A stretch of 33,312 bases of DNA from positions 1 to 33,312 of the forward strand of contig WHTG01000009.1 of NCBI GenBank assembly GCA_009377835.1, in the 5' to 3' direction. This DNA comes from Nitriliruptorales bacterium (GTDB lineage: Bacteria; Actinomycetota; Nitriliruptoria; Euzebyales; Egibacteraceae). Under the pieces are notes generated by a model. The model made no database searches. It was not told the DNA's origin and saw only the letters and a program-made list of their open reading frames with translations. Each line of letters begins with the position of its first letter. The stretch's first letter is position 1. The position numbers and the translations under genes are program-made. Shown piece after piece: positions 16,555-25,632 of this stretch.

Positions 16555-17481
16555 ATGCTGCTCGAGCGGGTCGTGGATCCCGCCGACGACGACGTACGCG
16601 TCGACGTGCTCCTGGCGCGGTGGCTGGACGAGTCTCGCGGTCGGGTGCAGCAGCGTCTGGACGCGGGACTGGTCCGGGTCGACGGCGCCGTCTGTTCGAA
16701 GTCGCGGCGGGTGCAGGTCGGCGAGCGAGTCACGGTGGAGGCCGAACCGGACAAGACCCAGGTTCCGGCACCGGCCCCTGTACCTGTTCGGTATGAGGAT
16801 GAGGACCTCGCGGTCGTGGCGAAGCCCGCCGGTCTGGTGGTCCACCGCGGCGCCGGCACACGGGGGTCGCCGACACTTGTCGAGTCCCTTCAGGCGATGG
16901 GGATGACGCTGGCGCCAGGGGACGATGCCGACCGTCCCGGGGTCGTCCACCGACTGGACCGTGGCACGTCGGGCCTGCTGGTCGTGGCGAAGTCGGAACA
17001 GGCACGGGTGTCGCTGGTCGCGACCTTCAGGCGCCACGACGTGGACCGCCGCTACTGGGCGATCGTGGACGGCGTGCCGCAGCCGTCCCGCGCCACGGTG
17101 GAGGCGCCGATTGCGCGGTCAGGCCGCAAGCGCACCAAGTTCACCGTGTCGCCACGCGGCCGACCCGCAGTGACCCACTACGACGTCGAGGAGCCGTTCG
17201 GGCGCGCGTCGTTACTGCGGGTGCGCCTTGAGACCGGACGCACGCACCAGGTACGAGTGCACATGGCGGCGGTCGGTCACCCCGTCTCGGGTGACGCCGC
17301 CTACGGTGCCTCGTCGACCGTTGCGCGCGACCTTGGCTTGCAGCGGCCCGCCCTGCATGCGACCAGGCTGGCGTTCGCCCACCCAATGACGGGCAAGCGC
17401 GTGACGGTCGACGAGCCGCCGCCGCCCGACCTGGTGGAAGCTCACCGTCGCCTGCGGGGGGCCCCGCCTGGTGACAAATAG
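16555..17481 (+). CDS. RluA/RluD family 23S rRNA pseudouridine synthase
   Basis: Isomerises specific uridines to pseudouridine, probably in 23S rRNA. The 308-residue protein has an N-terminal S4 RNA-binding domain (about residues 14-62: RVDVLLARWLDESRGRVQQRLDAGLVRVDG) and a catalytic domain with the signature HRLDRGTSGLLVVAK, catalytic Asp135, then RYWAIVDG, ETGRTHQVRVHMAAVGHPVSGDAAYG and LHATRLAFAHP. Domain layout and neighbourhood with lspA point to RluD, but the exact uridine targets cannot be read from sequence. It is likely co-transcribed with lspA. Confidence 0.93.
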   Translation: MLLERVVDPADDDVRVDVLLARWLDESRGRVQQRLDAGLVRVDGAVCSKSRRVQVGERVTVEAEPDKTQVPAPAPVPVRYEDEDLAVVAKPAGLVVHRGAGTRGSPTLVESLQAMGMTLAPGDDADRPGVVHRLDRGTSGLLVVAKSEQARVSLVATFRRHDVDRRYWAIVDGVPQPSRATVEAPIARSGRKRTKFTVSPRGRPAVTHYDVEEPFGRASLLRVRLETGRTHQVRVHMAAVGHPVSGDAAYGASSTVARDLGLQRPALHATRLAFAHPMTGKRVTVDEPPPPDLVEAHRRLRGAPPGDK

Positions 17482-17573
17482 CCCAAACTGACCATGGCGC
17501 ACCCCATCCGCGGGTCAATACAGTGAGGCACTTCGCCTCCGCGGGTCCCCCACCGCCGTTCAGGAGTCTCAGC

Positions 17574-18650
17574 ATGCCCACTTTCCGGCGCCTTTTCGCC
17601 GTCATCACCGCGATCCTGCTCGTCCTGCCGGCCTCGGTCGCGAGCGCAACCACCGGCAGCCTGAACGAAGACCGGCAGGTCACGGTGATGAGTCGCAACC
17701 TGTACCTGGGCGCGAGCCTGGAACCGCTGATCGCGCCGCCCGACGACGATGTCCTGGAGGCGGTTCGACTTGTCTGGCAGCAGGTTCAGGACACCGACTT
17801 TCCGCAGCGCGCGGAGGCGCTCGCCGACGAGATCGTCGACAACGGTCCCCTGCTGGTCGGCCTGCAGGAGGTCACCACCTACCGCACGGGCACCGTCTTT
17901 TCGTCGGAAGCCGCTGAGCATATTGTCCTGGACTTCCTGGAGATCCTGCTCGCCGAGCTCGCCGAGCGCGGCGCGCACTACCGCGTCATCGAGTCGGTCG
18001 AGAACTTCGACGGTGAGCTGCCCTACGTCACCGGCGACCCGTCGACCTCGTTCGACCTGCGGCTGACCGACCGCGACGTCATCATCGCCCGGGCCGACGT
18101 GCCGACGTCGCAGCTGAAGGTGCTCGCCACGGACTCCGGGAACTTCTCCACGTCGCTGCCCCTGCCCATCGCCGGGCAGACGACGCCCATCCTCCGCGGC
18201 TGGGTCTCCGCCGACGTCAAGCACCGCGGCCAGACCTTCCGGTTCGTGAACACCCACCCTGAGGCCTTCCACGACGGAGTGAACGCCGCGCAGATCGCCG
18301 AGCTGGCCGCCGGCCCGCTGAGCACCCCGCTGCCGGTCGTGCTGGTCGGCGACCTCAACGCGACGCCGGCGTCGGACTCGATGAGTCTGCTGCACGCGGC
18401 CGGCTTCCGGGACACGGCGGTGACCGCCGCAACCAGCGACGCCGGACCGACGTGCTGCTTCGACGCGACGCTGACCGGCGGCGCGTTGACCACGCGCATC
18501 GATTACGTGCTGTACCGCGGTGCCTTCGACGCCCGGACGCAGCGCCGCGTGGGCCACCGGGTCGAGGACCAGACACCGGGCGGACTGTATCCGTCCGACC
18601 ACGCGGGCGTGGTGGCCCGCCTGATTCTCGCGCCGGAGTCAGAAGACTAG
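17574..18650 (+). CDS. secreted endonuclease/exonuclease/phosphatase-fold protein
   Basis: A 358-residue protein of the EEP superfamily (DNase I/inositol-phosphatase/sphingomyelinase fold). Residues 1-25 form a Sec signal peptide (basic start, hydrophobic core, VASA cleavage motif), so it acts outside the membrane. Catalytic blocks are MSRNLYLGA (Asn42), GLQEV (Glu99), NTHPEA, GDLNATP and YPSDHAGV near the end (His343). The ATG at 17574 is chosen because AGGAG lies at 17562-17566 and it gives a clean signal peptide; an in-frame GTG at 17523 would add a non-signal extension. Substrate, whether nucleic acid, phospholipid or phosphoester, cannot be told. Confidence 0.85.
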   Translation: MPTFRRLFAVITAILLVLPASVASATTGSLNEDRQVTVMSRNLYLGASLEPLIAPPDDDVLEAVRLVWQQVQDTDFPQRAEALADEIVDNGPLLVGLQEVTTYRTGTVFSSEAAEHIVLDFLEILLAELAERGAHYRVIESVENFDGELPYVTGDPSTSFDLRLTDRDVIIARADVPTSQLKVLATDSGNFSTSLPLPIAGQTTPILRGWVSADVKHRGQTFRFVNTHPEAFHDGVNAAQIAELAAGPLSTPLPVVLVGDLNATPASDSMSLLHAAGFRDTAVTAATSDAGPTCCFDATLTGGALTTRIDYVLYRGAFDARTQRRVGHRVEDQTPGGLYPSDHAGVVARLILAPESED

Positions 18651-18745
18651 CAGCGTCCCGTCGCGGTCCCGCAGACGGATAGGGCCGCCTGCGGTTCCAG
18701 GCAAAGGTGACGATCACCCGGTAGTCGGGGCGAGTTCGCAGAAGG

Positions 18746-18767
18746 GGCGGTCCCATTCAGGGCCGCC
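18746..18767. terminator. hairpin between convergent genes
   Basis: GGCGG-T-CCC, loop ATTCA, GGG-CCGCC form a stem of five plus three base pairs with a single bulged T. It sits between the 3' ends of the secreted EEP gene and the amidohydrolase, so it could end both transcripts. No U-run follows on either side. Confidence 0.35.
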
Positions 18768-18783
18768 ACTTCGGTGTGCCCCG

Positions 18784-19992
18784 CTAACGGCCGTAGCGCA
18801 CCTGTCCGGCACGCAGCACAAGGTCGATGCGATCCGGGTCGGCCAACTCCGTGGCGTCGCTGAGCGGATCGCCGTCCACGATCAACAGGTCAGCCTGTGC
18901 ACCCGGTCGGAGCACGCCGACCTCACCCGCGACCCCCAGCAGCTGCGCATTCACGATCGTGGCCGAGCGGATGGTCTCGATCGGCTCCTCGACCCGGGAG
19001 CGCACGCGGAACTCGCCGCTCTGGTGAACCTGCAGTTCGCCGAGGAGGTCGGAGCCGAAACCGATCTCGACACCGGCGTCCCGGGCCAGCTTCAGGCTGC
19101 CCAGTCCGGCGTCGATCACGTCGGTCACCTTGCGGCGCTGGCCCGCAGGCATTCCGAACTGCCCGCCCAATTCGTGGATCTTCTGGTACGTGATCAGGGT
19201 GGGAACCAGGAAGACGCTGTGTTCCGCCATCAGCGCCGCGGCGTCGGCATCCAGCAGGTTGCCGTGCTCGATGGACCGCACGCCCGCGGTGACCGCCCGG
19301 GTGATCGCCTCTGCGGTGTACGCGTGTGCCAGGACGTACGTGCGGCGGGCGGCGGCCTCCTCGACGACCGCGCGCATCTCCTCAACCGTGTACTGCAGCG
19401 TCCAGATCTCGTCCGACGGCGAGGCGACACCGCCCGACGCCATGATCTTCAGCTGGTCCGCCCCCGCCTTGAGCTCCTCCCGGGCGGCGCGCCGCACCTC
19501 CGCCACCCCGTCCGCAATCCGCGCCGCGACGTCGCTGTGGGCGGCGCAGAAGTCGGACGCGGTGCGCGAGTCGCCGTGGCCGCCGGTCTGCGACAGCGCG
19601 CGACCCGACACGAACAGGCGCGGGCCGTTGATCAGCCCCGTCGCGACCGCGTCGGCCAGGCCCCGGTCGCCGCCGCACGCGTCTCTGGCGGTTGTGAATC
19701 CCCGGCGCAGCATGTGCTCCATCTCGATCCGCGCCTTCTGCGCCAGCAGGGTCACGGGCTGGTCGCGCAGCGAGCCGACGTCCAGTGAGCTGAGCATCGG
19801 GTGGACGTGCGCGTCGATCAGCCCGGGCATGACGACGCGGTCACCCGCGTCGATCGTGTCGCCCCCCGTGGCGGTGAGCGACGGGCCGATCTCGACCACG
19901 ACGCCGTCGGTGATGCGAAGCCTGGAGGAAGTCAGGTAGTCGCCCGACTCGACATCCAGCACGCGGCCGTTTCGGATCAGCATCGTCGACAT
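18784..19992 (-). CDS. metal-dependent amidohydrolase (imidazolonepropionase/prolidase-like)
   Basis: A 402-residue amidohydrolase-superfamily enzyme with a beta-sandwich at both ends and a TIM barrel. Metal ligands are visible: DAHVHP (His62, His64), DQLKIMASGG (Lys182, probably carboxylated), LAHAY (His223), IEHGNLLD (His243) and GFGSDLLG (Asp315). The pattern resembles the subgroup that includes Xaa-Pro dipeptidase-type carboxypeptidases; the substrate cannot be assigned. The ATG at 19992 is preceded by TACAGT seven bases upstream on the minus strand and no ribosome site, so a leaderless start is likely. It is divergent from the sulfotransferase-like gene, 53 bases away. Confidence 0.88.
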   Translation of the reverse strand: MSTMLIRNGRVLDVESGDYLTSSRLRITDGVVVEIGPSLTATGGDTIDAGDRVVMPGLIDAHVHPMLSSLDVGSLRDQPVTLLAQKARIEMEHMLRRGFTTARDACGGDRGLADAVATGLINGPRLFVSGRALSQTGGHGDSRTASDFCAAHSDVAARIADGVAEVRRAAREELKAGADQLKIMASGGVASPSDEIWTLQYTVEEMRAVVEEAAARRTYVLAHAYTAEAITRAVTAGVRSIEHGNLLDADAAALMAEHSVFLVPTLITYQKIHELGGQFGMPAGQRRKVTDVIDAGLGSLKLARDAGVEIGFGSDLLGELQVHQSGEFRVRSRVEEPIETIRSATIVNAQLLGVAGEVGVLRPGAQADLLIVDGDPLSDATELADPDRIDLVLRAGQVRYGR

Positions 19993-19999
19993 GCGGCGT

Positions 20000-20005
20000 A
20001 CTGTA
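20000..20005 (-). promoter_or_regulatory. -10 element for the amidohydrolase (leaderless)
   Basis: Read on the minus strand, TACAGT is followed by seven bases and then the ATG at 19992, with no Shine-Dalgarno. The same hexamer at the same distance precedes hisD. Confidence 0.45.
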
Positions 20006-20045
20006 GGTCGCGCTGCGGGCGCCGGATTGTGTCGGAGGTGGGGCC

Positions 20046-20777
20046 GTGACGGACGCGCCGGTGAGAATCGCGATGTGGTCCGGGCCGCGGAACATCTCGA
20101 CAGCGCTGATGCGGTCGTGGGGCAACCGCGAGGACGCCGTGGTCGTCGACGAACCGTTCTACGCCTATTACCTGTCGCACACGGGTCTGGCGCATCCGGG
20201 GCGCGAGGAGGTGATCGCCAGCCAGCCGACACGATGGGAGCAGGTGATCGAAGGTTTGCTGGCGCCGTTGCCGGACGGTGCGACGGTGCTCTATCAGAAG
20301 CACATGGCCCACCACCTGCTGCCGGAGATCGGCCGAGGGTGGCTCGACCGGATGAGCCACGCGTTCCTGATACGCGACCCGCGCGAGATGCTGACGTCGC
20401 TCGCGCGCGTGCTGCCTGAGCCGACGCTGGATGACACCGGGCTCGAGCAGCAGGTCGAGATCTTCGAAGCGTCGACGGGTGCTGTCCCACCCCCGGTCAT
20501 CGACGCGCGCGACGTCCTGACGGCGCCCGCTGCGGTGCTGCGGGCACTGTGCGCCCGGTTGCGGGTGCCGTTCACCCGCCGGATGCTCTCGTGGCCACCG
20601 GGGTTGCGCGACACCGACGGGGTCTGGGCACGCTGGTGGTACGACGCGGTCGCACAGTCCACCGGGTTCGCCGCTTACCGGCCGCCGGGCGAGCCTTTTC
20701 CGCAGCGTCTCGAGCCGCTGCTGGAGCAGTGCCTTCCGTACTACGAGCGGTTGCACCGAGAGCGCATCGTCATCTGA
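20046..20777 (+). CDS. sulfotransferase-like P-loop protein
   Basis: A 243-residue protein with the sulfotransferase fold. The N-terminal MWSGPRNISTALMRSWGNR (about residues 10-28) matches the 5'-phosphosulfate-binding loop, and HAFLIRDPREMLTSLARVL near residue 110-127 resembles the 3'-phosphate-binding motif RDPR..L.S. The GTG start has CGGAGGTG just upstream. It is followed after 12 bases by a class IV aminotransferase. Plant and bacterial proteins exist, from memory, in which such a domain is fused to a branched-chain aminotransferase-like domain, so the two may act together. Whether it moves sulfate or another group is unknown. Confidence 0.78.
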   Translation: MTDAPVRIAMWSGPRNISTALMRSWGNREDAVVVDEPFYAYYLSHTGLAHPGREEVIASQPTRWEQVIEGLLAPLPDGATVLYQKHMAHHLLPEIGRGWLDRMSHAFLIRDPREMLTSLARVLPEPTLDDTGLEQQVEIFEASTGAVPPPVIDARDVLTAPAAVLRALCARLRVPFTRRMLSWPPGLRDTDGVWARWWYDAVAQSTGFAAYRPPGEPFPQRLEPLLEQCLPYYERLHRERIVI

Positions 20778-20789
20778 TCAGGAGAAGCC

Positions 20790-21692
20790 GTGCAGCAATT
20801 CCTCGAGGCGAACCGAGATCTTCAGGTCAACATCAACGGTCGGCTGGTGCATCGCGATGCCGCGGGTGTCAGCCCGTTCGACTCGTCCGTGCAGGGTGGC
20901 GACGCCGTGTGGGAAGGGCTGCGGCTGTACGACGGGCGCATCTTCAAGCTGCACGAGCACCTGGTGAGGCTGCGCCGCTCGGCCGCCGCGCTCGCGTTCT
21001 CCCAGATCCCCGGCGACGAGGAGATCGTCGACGAGATCCGCCGCACTCTCGCGGCCAACGACATGCGCGACGGCGTGCACATCCGGCTGACGCTGACACG
21101 CGGCGTGAAGGTCACCAGCGGCATGGACCCGCGACTGAACCAGTCCGGCCCGACGTTGATCGTCCTCGCCGAGCACAAGCCGCCGGTCTACGGGTCGGCC
21201 CCCATCACGTTGATCACTTCGAGTGTCCGGCGCTTCCCGCCGGACTGCCTCGATCCGAAGATCCACCATGCCAACCTGGTCCAGTCCATCCTCGCGAAGA
21301 TCGAGGCGAACGTCGCAGGCGCCGACGACGCGGTGATGCTCGACATCAGGGGGTTCGTCGCCGAGACGAACGCGACGCACGTGTTCACGGTCGCGGATGG
21401 TGTCGTTCGCACGCCCACGACGGCCGCGTGTCCCGAAGGCATCACACGCGCCACCGTGCTGGAGCTGTGTGCGGCCAACGGCATCGCCGCCGATGAGACG
21501 GATCTGTCGCTGCCGCAGCTGTACACCGCGGACGAGCTCTTCACGACGGGGACGATGGGGGAGCTGGTTCCGGTCGCAGCGATCGACGGTCGGACCATAG
21601 GCACCGGCCAAAGCGGCCCCCTGACCCGACGCCTGACCGAACTATTCGGTGAGCTGACCGCCAGCCAGGGCGTGCGCGTCGTCAAGGTCTAG
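20790..21692 (+). CDS. class IV aminotransferase (branched-chain/D-amino-acid aminotransferase-like)
   Basis: A 300-residue fold-type IV PLP enzyme. Expected features are VSPFDSSVQGGDAVWEGLRLYDGRIFKLHEHL.RL near the N-terminus, the PLP lysine in LDPKIHHANLVQ (Lys157), the Glu that contacts the PLP pyridine nitrogen in GFVAETNATHVF, and TTGTMGELVPV near the C-terminus in the position of the phosphate-binding TGTA loop. The block EGxxENIF usual in IlvE is altered to ETNATHVF, so a canonical BCAA aminotransferase is not certain; D-amino-acid transaminase or aminodeoxychorismate lyase activity are alternatives. The GTG start has CAGGAG six bases upstream. It is paired with the sulfotransferase-like gene. 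Confidence 0.87.
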   Translation: MQQFLEANRDLQVNINGRLVHRDAAGVSPFDSSVQGGDAVWEGLRLYDGRIFKLHEHLVRLRRSAAALAFSQIPGDEEIVDEIRRTLAANDMRDGVHIRLTLTRGVKVTSGMDPRLNQSGPTLIVLAEHKPPVYGSAPITLITSSVRRFPPDCLDPKIHHANLVQSILAKIEANVAGADDAVMLDIRGFVAETNATHVFTVADGVVRTPTTAACPEGITRATVLELCAANGIAADETDLSLPQLYTADELFTTGTMGELVPVAAIDGRTIGTGQSGPLTRRLTELFGELTASQGVRVVKV

Positions 21693-21837
21693 ACGGTTGT
21701 CGCCCCGAGCTTCAGTGCACCTGCGACGGTGCCGAACCGCTGCGCCGTCAAGGGTCCGGTGATCGTCCTCGGCAGTGACCCGCACAGCCCCGCCGCGGCG
21801 GCGCGACGGAAGGGCCTGCGAGTAGCCCGCCGCAAGG

Positions 21838-21993
21838 TCAGGACTTCTTGCCACCACCGGACTTCTTGCCGCCCTTCTGCGAGGCGCCCGGTGTGTTGGC
21901 AATTTTCGCCGCACGCTCCTTACTCATGCCCTTCTTGCGAAGTCCCTCGTACTGCTTGTCGTCCTTGACGCTGGGTCCGTGGTCTTTGGCCAT
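21838..21993 (-). CDS. small lysine/glycine-rich protein, DUF7218-like
   Basis: A 51-residue, strongly basic protein: MAKDHGPSVKDDKQYEGLRK, then KGMSKERAAKIANTPGAS and a Gly/Lys/Ser tail. It resembles a small family widespread in actinobacteria and proteobacteria that I know as DUF7218, function unknown; the central part could form two short helices. The ATG at 21993 has an excellent ribosome site, GGGAGGTG, on the minus strand. It is divergent from dnaE. Homologues are often stress-associated by context, but nothing here shows this. Confidence 0.8.
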   Translation of the reverse strand: MAKDHGPSVKDDKQYEGLRKKGMSKERAAKIANTPGASQKGGKKSGGGKKS

Positions 21994-22083
21994 ACCGTCA
22001 CCTCCCACTCGGTGGTGACACCATTCCCCCGACTGGTGGTCCGTATCCTTCGGGTCGCAGCGACTCGTCAAGCGCGCAAAGGC

Positions 22084-22089
22084 TAGACT
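22084..22089 (+). promoter_or_regulatory. possible -10 element for dnaE
   Basis: TAGACT fits the TAnnnT pattern and would start transcription near 22096, leaving a leader of about 30 bases before the ATG at 22126. No good -35 is seen. Confidence 0.3.
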
Positions 22090-22125
22090 CCCGCCGCCCG
22101 CCGGAGTACCGTCGGATCGAATCAC

Positions 22126-25100
22126 ATGGCTGTTACCTTCCCCGGCAGCCACACCCAAGCGACTGCCGAGGACCTTCCCGACGTGCCCGACTCCTTCGTC
22201 CATCTCCACACCCACACCGAGTACTCGATGCTGGACGGCGCAAGCCGGGTGGACGCCTTGATGGCACGGGCGGCAGAACTCGAGATGCCGGCGCTGGCGA
22301 TCACCGACCACGGGGTGATGTTCGGAGCGATCGACTTCTACAAGGCCGGCCGCAGGCACGGTGTGAAGGCGATTCTCGGCAGCGAGATCTATGTGGCGCC
22401 CGGCAGCCGGTTCACCAGAGGGAACCGCCGCGACGGCGACGAGCCGTATTACCACCTCACCCTGCTCGCCGAGAACCAGACCGGTTACCGCAACCTGATG
22501 AAGCTCGTATCGCGGGCCTACCTGGAGGGGTACTGGTACAAGCCGCGCGCCGACCGCGAGCTGCTCGCCGAGCACGCCGAGGGCCTGATCGCGCTCTCCG
22601 GCTGCCTGGGAGCGGAGGTCAACCAGCTGCTGTTGGCGGGCCGGCGCGACGCCGCGCTCGAGGCGGCGGCCTTCTACCGCGACGCCTTCGGCGACCGGAA
22701 CTACTTCATCGAGCTGCAGGACCACGACATACCCGAGCAGCACGCGACCAACGGCGAGCTGATCGCGATCGCCGAGGAGCTGAACGTGCCGCTGGTCGTC
22801 ACGAACGACAGTCACTACACCGACCAGGGCGACGCCGAGGCGCACGACGTGCTTCTGTGCATCCAGACCGGCTCTCAGCTGTCGGACCCGGATCGGCTGA
22901 AGTTCAAGGGCGACCAGTTCTACGTGAAGTCGCCGGCCGAGATGCACGCGTTGTTCCCGGATCACCCCGAGACGTGGCGCAACACGCTGGAGATCGGCGA
23001 GCGCTGCCACGTCGAGCTCGAGTTCGGCCGGCACCACCTGCCGCGGTTCGAGGTCCCCGACGGCACCACGGAGGCCGGGGAGCTGCGGCGCAAGGTGTAC
23101 GAGGGGGCGCGACGACGCTACGGCGACCCGTTGCGCGAAGACGTGCGCAGCCGGCTGGAGATGGAGCTAGGGGTCATCGAGCAGATGGGCTTCCCCGCCT
23201 ATTTCCTGATCGTCGCCGACCTCTGTGATCACGCACGGACGTCCGGCATCCGGCTGGGTCCGGGAAGGGGATCGGCTGCTGGGTGTGCCGTGGCCTACTG
23301 CACAGGGATCACGGACCTCGACCCGATCGAGCACGGCCTGATCTTCGAGCGCTTCCTCAACCCCGAGCGGATCTCGATGCCCGACATCGACCTGGACTTC
23401 GACGAGCGGCGGCGCGGCGAGATGATCCGCTACGCGCGCGAACGCTACGGAGACGACCGGGTCGCGCAGATCGTCACCTTCTCCACGATCAAGGCCAAGG
23501 CCGCGATCAAGGACGCCGCGCGCGTGCTGGGCTACCCGTACGGGTTCGGCGACCGCCTCACGAAGATGATGCCGCCCCCTGTGATGGGCAAGGACTACCC
23601 GCTGACCAGGGCGCGCGAGCTGTCCGGCGAGCTGCGCTCGGCGTGGGAGAACGAACCGGACGCGAAGAAGGTCCTCGACACCGCCCTGTCGCTGGAGGGT
23701 CTGCGCCGCCAGCACTCGATCCACGCGGCAGGGGTCGTCATCGCCGGTGAGCCGATCACCGAGCACTGTCCGGTCCTGCGCGTCGAGGCGGACGGCGAGA
23801 TCGTGACCCAGTACGACGGCGGCATGGTCGAGGAGATCGGCCTGCTGAAGATGGACTTCCTGGGGCTGCGCAACCTCACGGTCATCTCGGATGCGTTGCT
23901 GAACATCAAGACCAACACGGGGCAGGACGTCGTGATCGAGGACGTTCCCCTCGACGACCCCGCGACGTACAAGATGCTGTCCGAAGGTGACCCGGACGGC
24001 GTGTTCCAGCTCGACTCGCCCGGCATGAAGTCGCTGGTGCGACTGCTCAAGCCCGACCGCTTCGACGACATCGTGGCCCTGCTGGCCCTGTACCGGCCCG
24101 GCCCGATGTCCGCGAACCTGCACACGTCGTACGCGGAGCGAAAGCACGGCCGCCAGGCCGTGGATTTCCCCCACCCCGATCTCGAGGAGGTTCTCGAGCC
24201 CAGCTACGGGATCCTCGTGTACCAGGAGCAGGTCCTGGAGATCGCCAAGCGGATCGCGGGGTTCAGCCTCGGCGAGGCGGACATGCTGCGTCGCGCCATC
24301 GGCAAGAAGAAGCAGTCCGAGATGGACGCGCAGAAGTCCAAGTTCCTCGACGGCTGCGGCTCGAAGGGCTACGAGGCGAAGCTCGGGCAGAAGCTGTGGG
24401 ACCTCATCGAGGGGTTCGCGGACTACGCGTTCAACAAGTCCCACTCTGCGGGCTACGGCCTGGTCAGCTACCAGACCGCATGGCTGAAGGCGAACCACCC
24501 GGTCGAGTACATGGCAGCGCTGCTCACGTCCGTGAAGAACAACAAGGACCGCCTGCCGCTGTACCTGCACAGCTGTCGCACGATGGGACTGACCGTCCTG
24601 CCACCGGACGTGAACTCCTCCGAGCTTGACTTCACGCCCGTCGGTAAGGAGATCCGCTTCGGGATGTCGGCGGTGCGGCAGGTCGGCGAGGCGGTGGTCG
24701 AGTCCATCATCGAGGCGCGTCGCACGAAGGGAAAGTTCACCGATTTCGTCGACTTCTGTGACAAGGTCGATCCCGGGTGCTTGAACAAACGGACGCTGGA
24801 GGCGCTGATCAAGGCGGGGGCGTTCGAATCGCTGGGCCACCGCCGAAAGGGTCTGCTGCTCGCGTTCGAAGGCATCGTGGAGCAGGCCCTGTCCCGCAAG
24901 CGTGCCGAGGCCGAGGGTCAGTACTCCCTGTTCGACTCCGGCGACCCCTCCGCGGCGACGACCGAGGCGATCGAGACGGTCGCGATCCCGGACATCGAGT
25001 TCGACCGCAAGGAGAAGCTCGCAGCCGAGCGTGAGGTGCTCGGGCTGTACGTGTCCGACCATCCGCTCTTCGGTCTCGAACGCCTCCTCAAGGACGTGTC

Positions 25101-25620
25101 GGACGGCTCGATCCCGGAGCTGCTGGGAAACGGCTCCGGGCAAATCACGGCCGCCGGCATCCTCACCGGCAAGCAGAAGAAGTTCACGAAGAAGGGTGAG
25201 CCGTACGTCACCGGCACGCTGGAAGACCTGCAAGGCGGCATCGACGTCATGTTCTTTCCCGCGGTGTTCCAGCAGGCGGGAGAGCTGCTGTCCGACGATG
25301 CCATCCTCTGCGTCCGGGGGCGGTTGGACAACGGCGACCCGCCGAAGCTCATCGCGATGGATGTGTCCGCCCCGGACGTCACCGATGCCACGCAATCGCC
25401 TGTCACGCTCACGCTGGCACCGCAACAGTGCACATCGGTCGTCGTGAACCGGCTCAAGTCGGTGCTGGCCGAGCACCCGGGGGTGGTGCCGGTGCACCTC
25501 GCCCTGCACAACGGCGCGAAACACACCCGGTTGCGGCTGAGCGACACGCTGTGCGTGACGCGCAGCGCCGGCTTGTACGCCGAACTGAAGTCGCTGCTGG
25601 GGTCCGACGCGGTCACGTGA
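22126..25620 (+). CDS. dnaE: DNA polymerase III alpha subunit (DnaE)
   Basis: Replicative polymerase subunit, 1164 residues, normal for DnaE1. The N-terminal PHP domain starts FVHLHTHTEYSMLDGASRVD and keeps ALAITDHGVMFG and GSEIYVA, so its metal-binding histidines look intact, consistent with the proofreading PHP of actinobacterial DnaE1. The palm domain has PDIDLDFDERRRGEMI (catalytic Asp422 and Asp424) and LKMDFLGLRNL (Asp577). FNKSHSAGYGLVSYQTAWLKANHP and a C-terminal OB fold (ITAAGILTGKQKKFTKKGEPYVTGTLED) complete it. The ATG at 22126 lacks a near ribosome site; an in-frame GTG at 22183 with GAGGA ten bases upstream is an alternative start. Confidence 0.98.
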   Translation: MAVTFPGSHTQATAEDLPDVPDSFVHLHTHTEYSMLDGASRVDALMARAAELEMPALAITDHGVMFGAIDFYKAGRRHGVKAILGSEIYVAPGSRFTRGNRRDGDEPYYHLTLLAENQTGYRNLMKLVSRAYLEGYWYKPRADRELLAEHAEGLIALSGCLGAEVNQLLLAGRRDAALEAAAFYRDAFGDRNYFIELQDHDIPEQHATNGELIAIAEELNVPLVVTNDSHYTDQGDAEAHDVLLCIQTGSQLSDPDRLKFKGDQFYVKSPAEMHALFPDHPETWRNTLEIGERCHVELEFGRHHLPRFEVPDGTTEAGELRRKVYEGARRRYGDPLREDVRSRLEMELGVIEQMGFPAYFLIVADLCDHARTSGIRLGPGRGSAAGCAVAYCTGITDLDPIEHGLIFERFLNPERISMPDIDLDFDERRRGEMIRYARERYGDDRVAQIVTFSTIKAKAAIKDAARVLGYPYGFGDRLTKMMPPPVMGKDYPLTRARELSGELRSAWENEPDAKKVLDTALSLEGLRRQHSIHAAGVVIAGEPITEHCPVLRVEADGEIVTQYDGGMVEEIGLLKMDFLGLRNLTVISDALLNIKTNTGQDVVIEDVPLDDPATYKMLSEGDPDGVFQLDSPGMKSLVRLLKPDRFDDIVALLALYRPGPMSANLHTSYAERKHGRQAVDFPHPDLEEVLEPSYGILVYQEQVLEIAKRIAGFSLGEADMLRRAIGKKKQSEMDAQKSKFLDGCGSKGYEAKLGQKLWDLIEGFADYAFNKSHSAGYGLVSYQTAWLKANHPVEYMAALLTSVKNNKDRLPLYLHSCRTMGLTVLPPDVNSSELDFTPVGKEIRFGMSAVRQVGEAVVESIIEARRTKGKFTDFVDFCDKVDPGCLNKRTLEALIKAGAFESLGHRRKGLLLAFEGIVEQALSRKRAEAEGQYSLFDSGDPSAATTEAIETVAIPDIEFDRKEKLAAEREVLGLYVSDHPLFGLERLLKDVSDGSIPELLGNGSGQITAAGILTGKQKKFTKKGEPYVTGTLEDLQGGIDVMFFPAVFQQAGELLSDDAILCVRGRLDNGDPPKLIAMDVSAPDVTDATQSPVTLTLAPQQCTSVVVNRLKSVLAEHPGVVPVHLALHNGAKHTRLRLSDTLCVTRSAGLYAELKSLLGSDAVT

Positions 25621-25632
25621 CGCCGTGAGCCC

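Noticed and set aside
17523-17573. Upstream GTG start giving a longer secreted EEP protein
   Set aside because: The extension is Pro-rich and would bury the signal peptide. The ATG at 17574 has a proper ribosome site.
18651-18756. Minus-strand frames after the secreted EEP gene with protein-like stretches (DYRVIVTFAWN, and GGPIRLRDRDGTLLVF in another frame)
   Set aside because: The two stretches lie in different frames with a stop before the second and no starts. They could be a frameshifted remnant, but the evidence is too thin to annotate.
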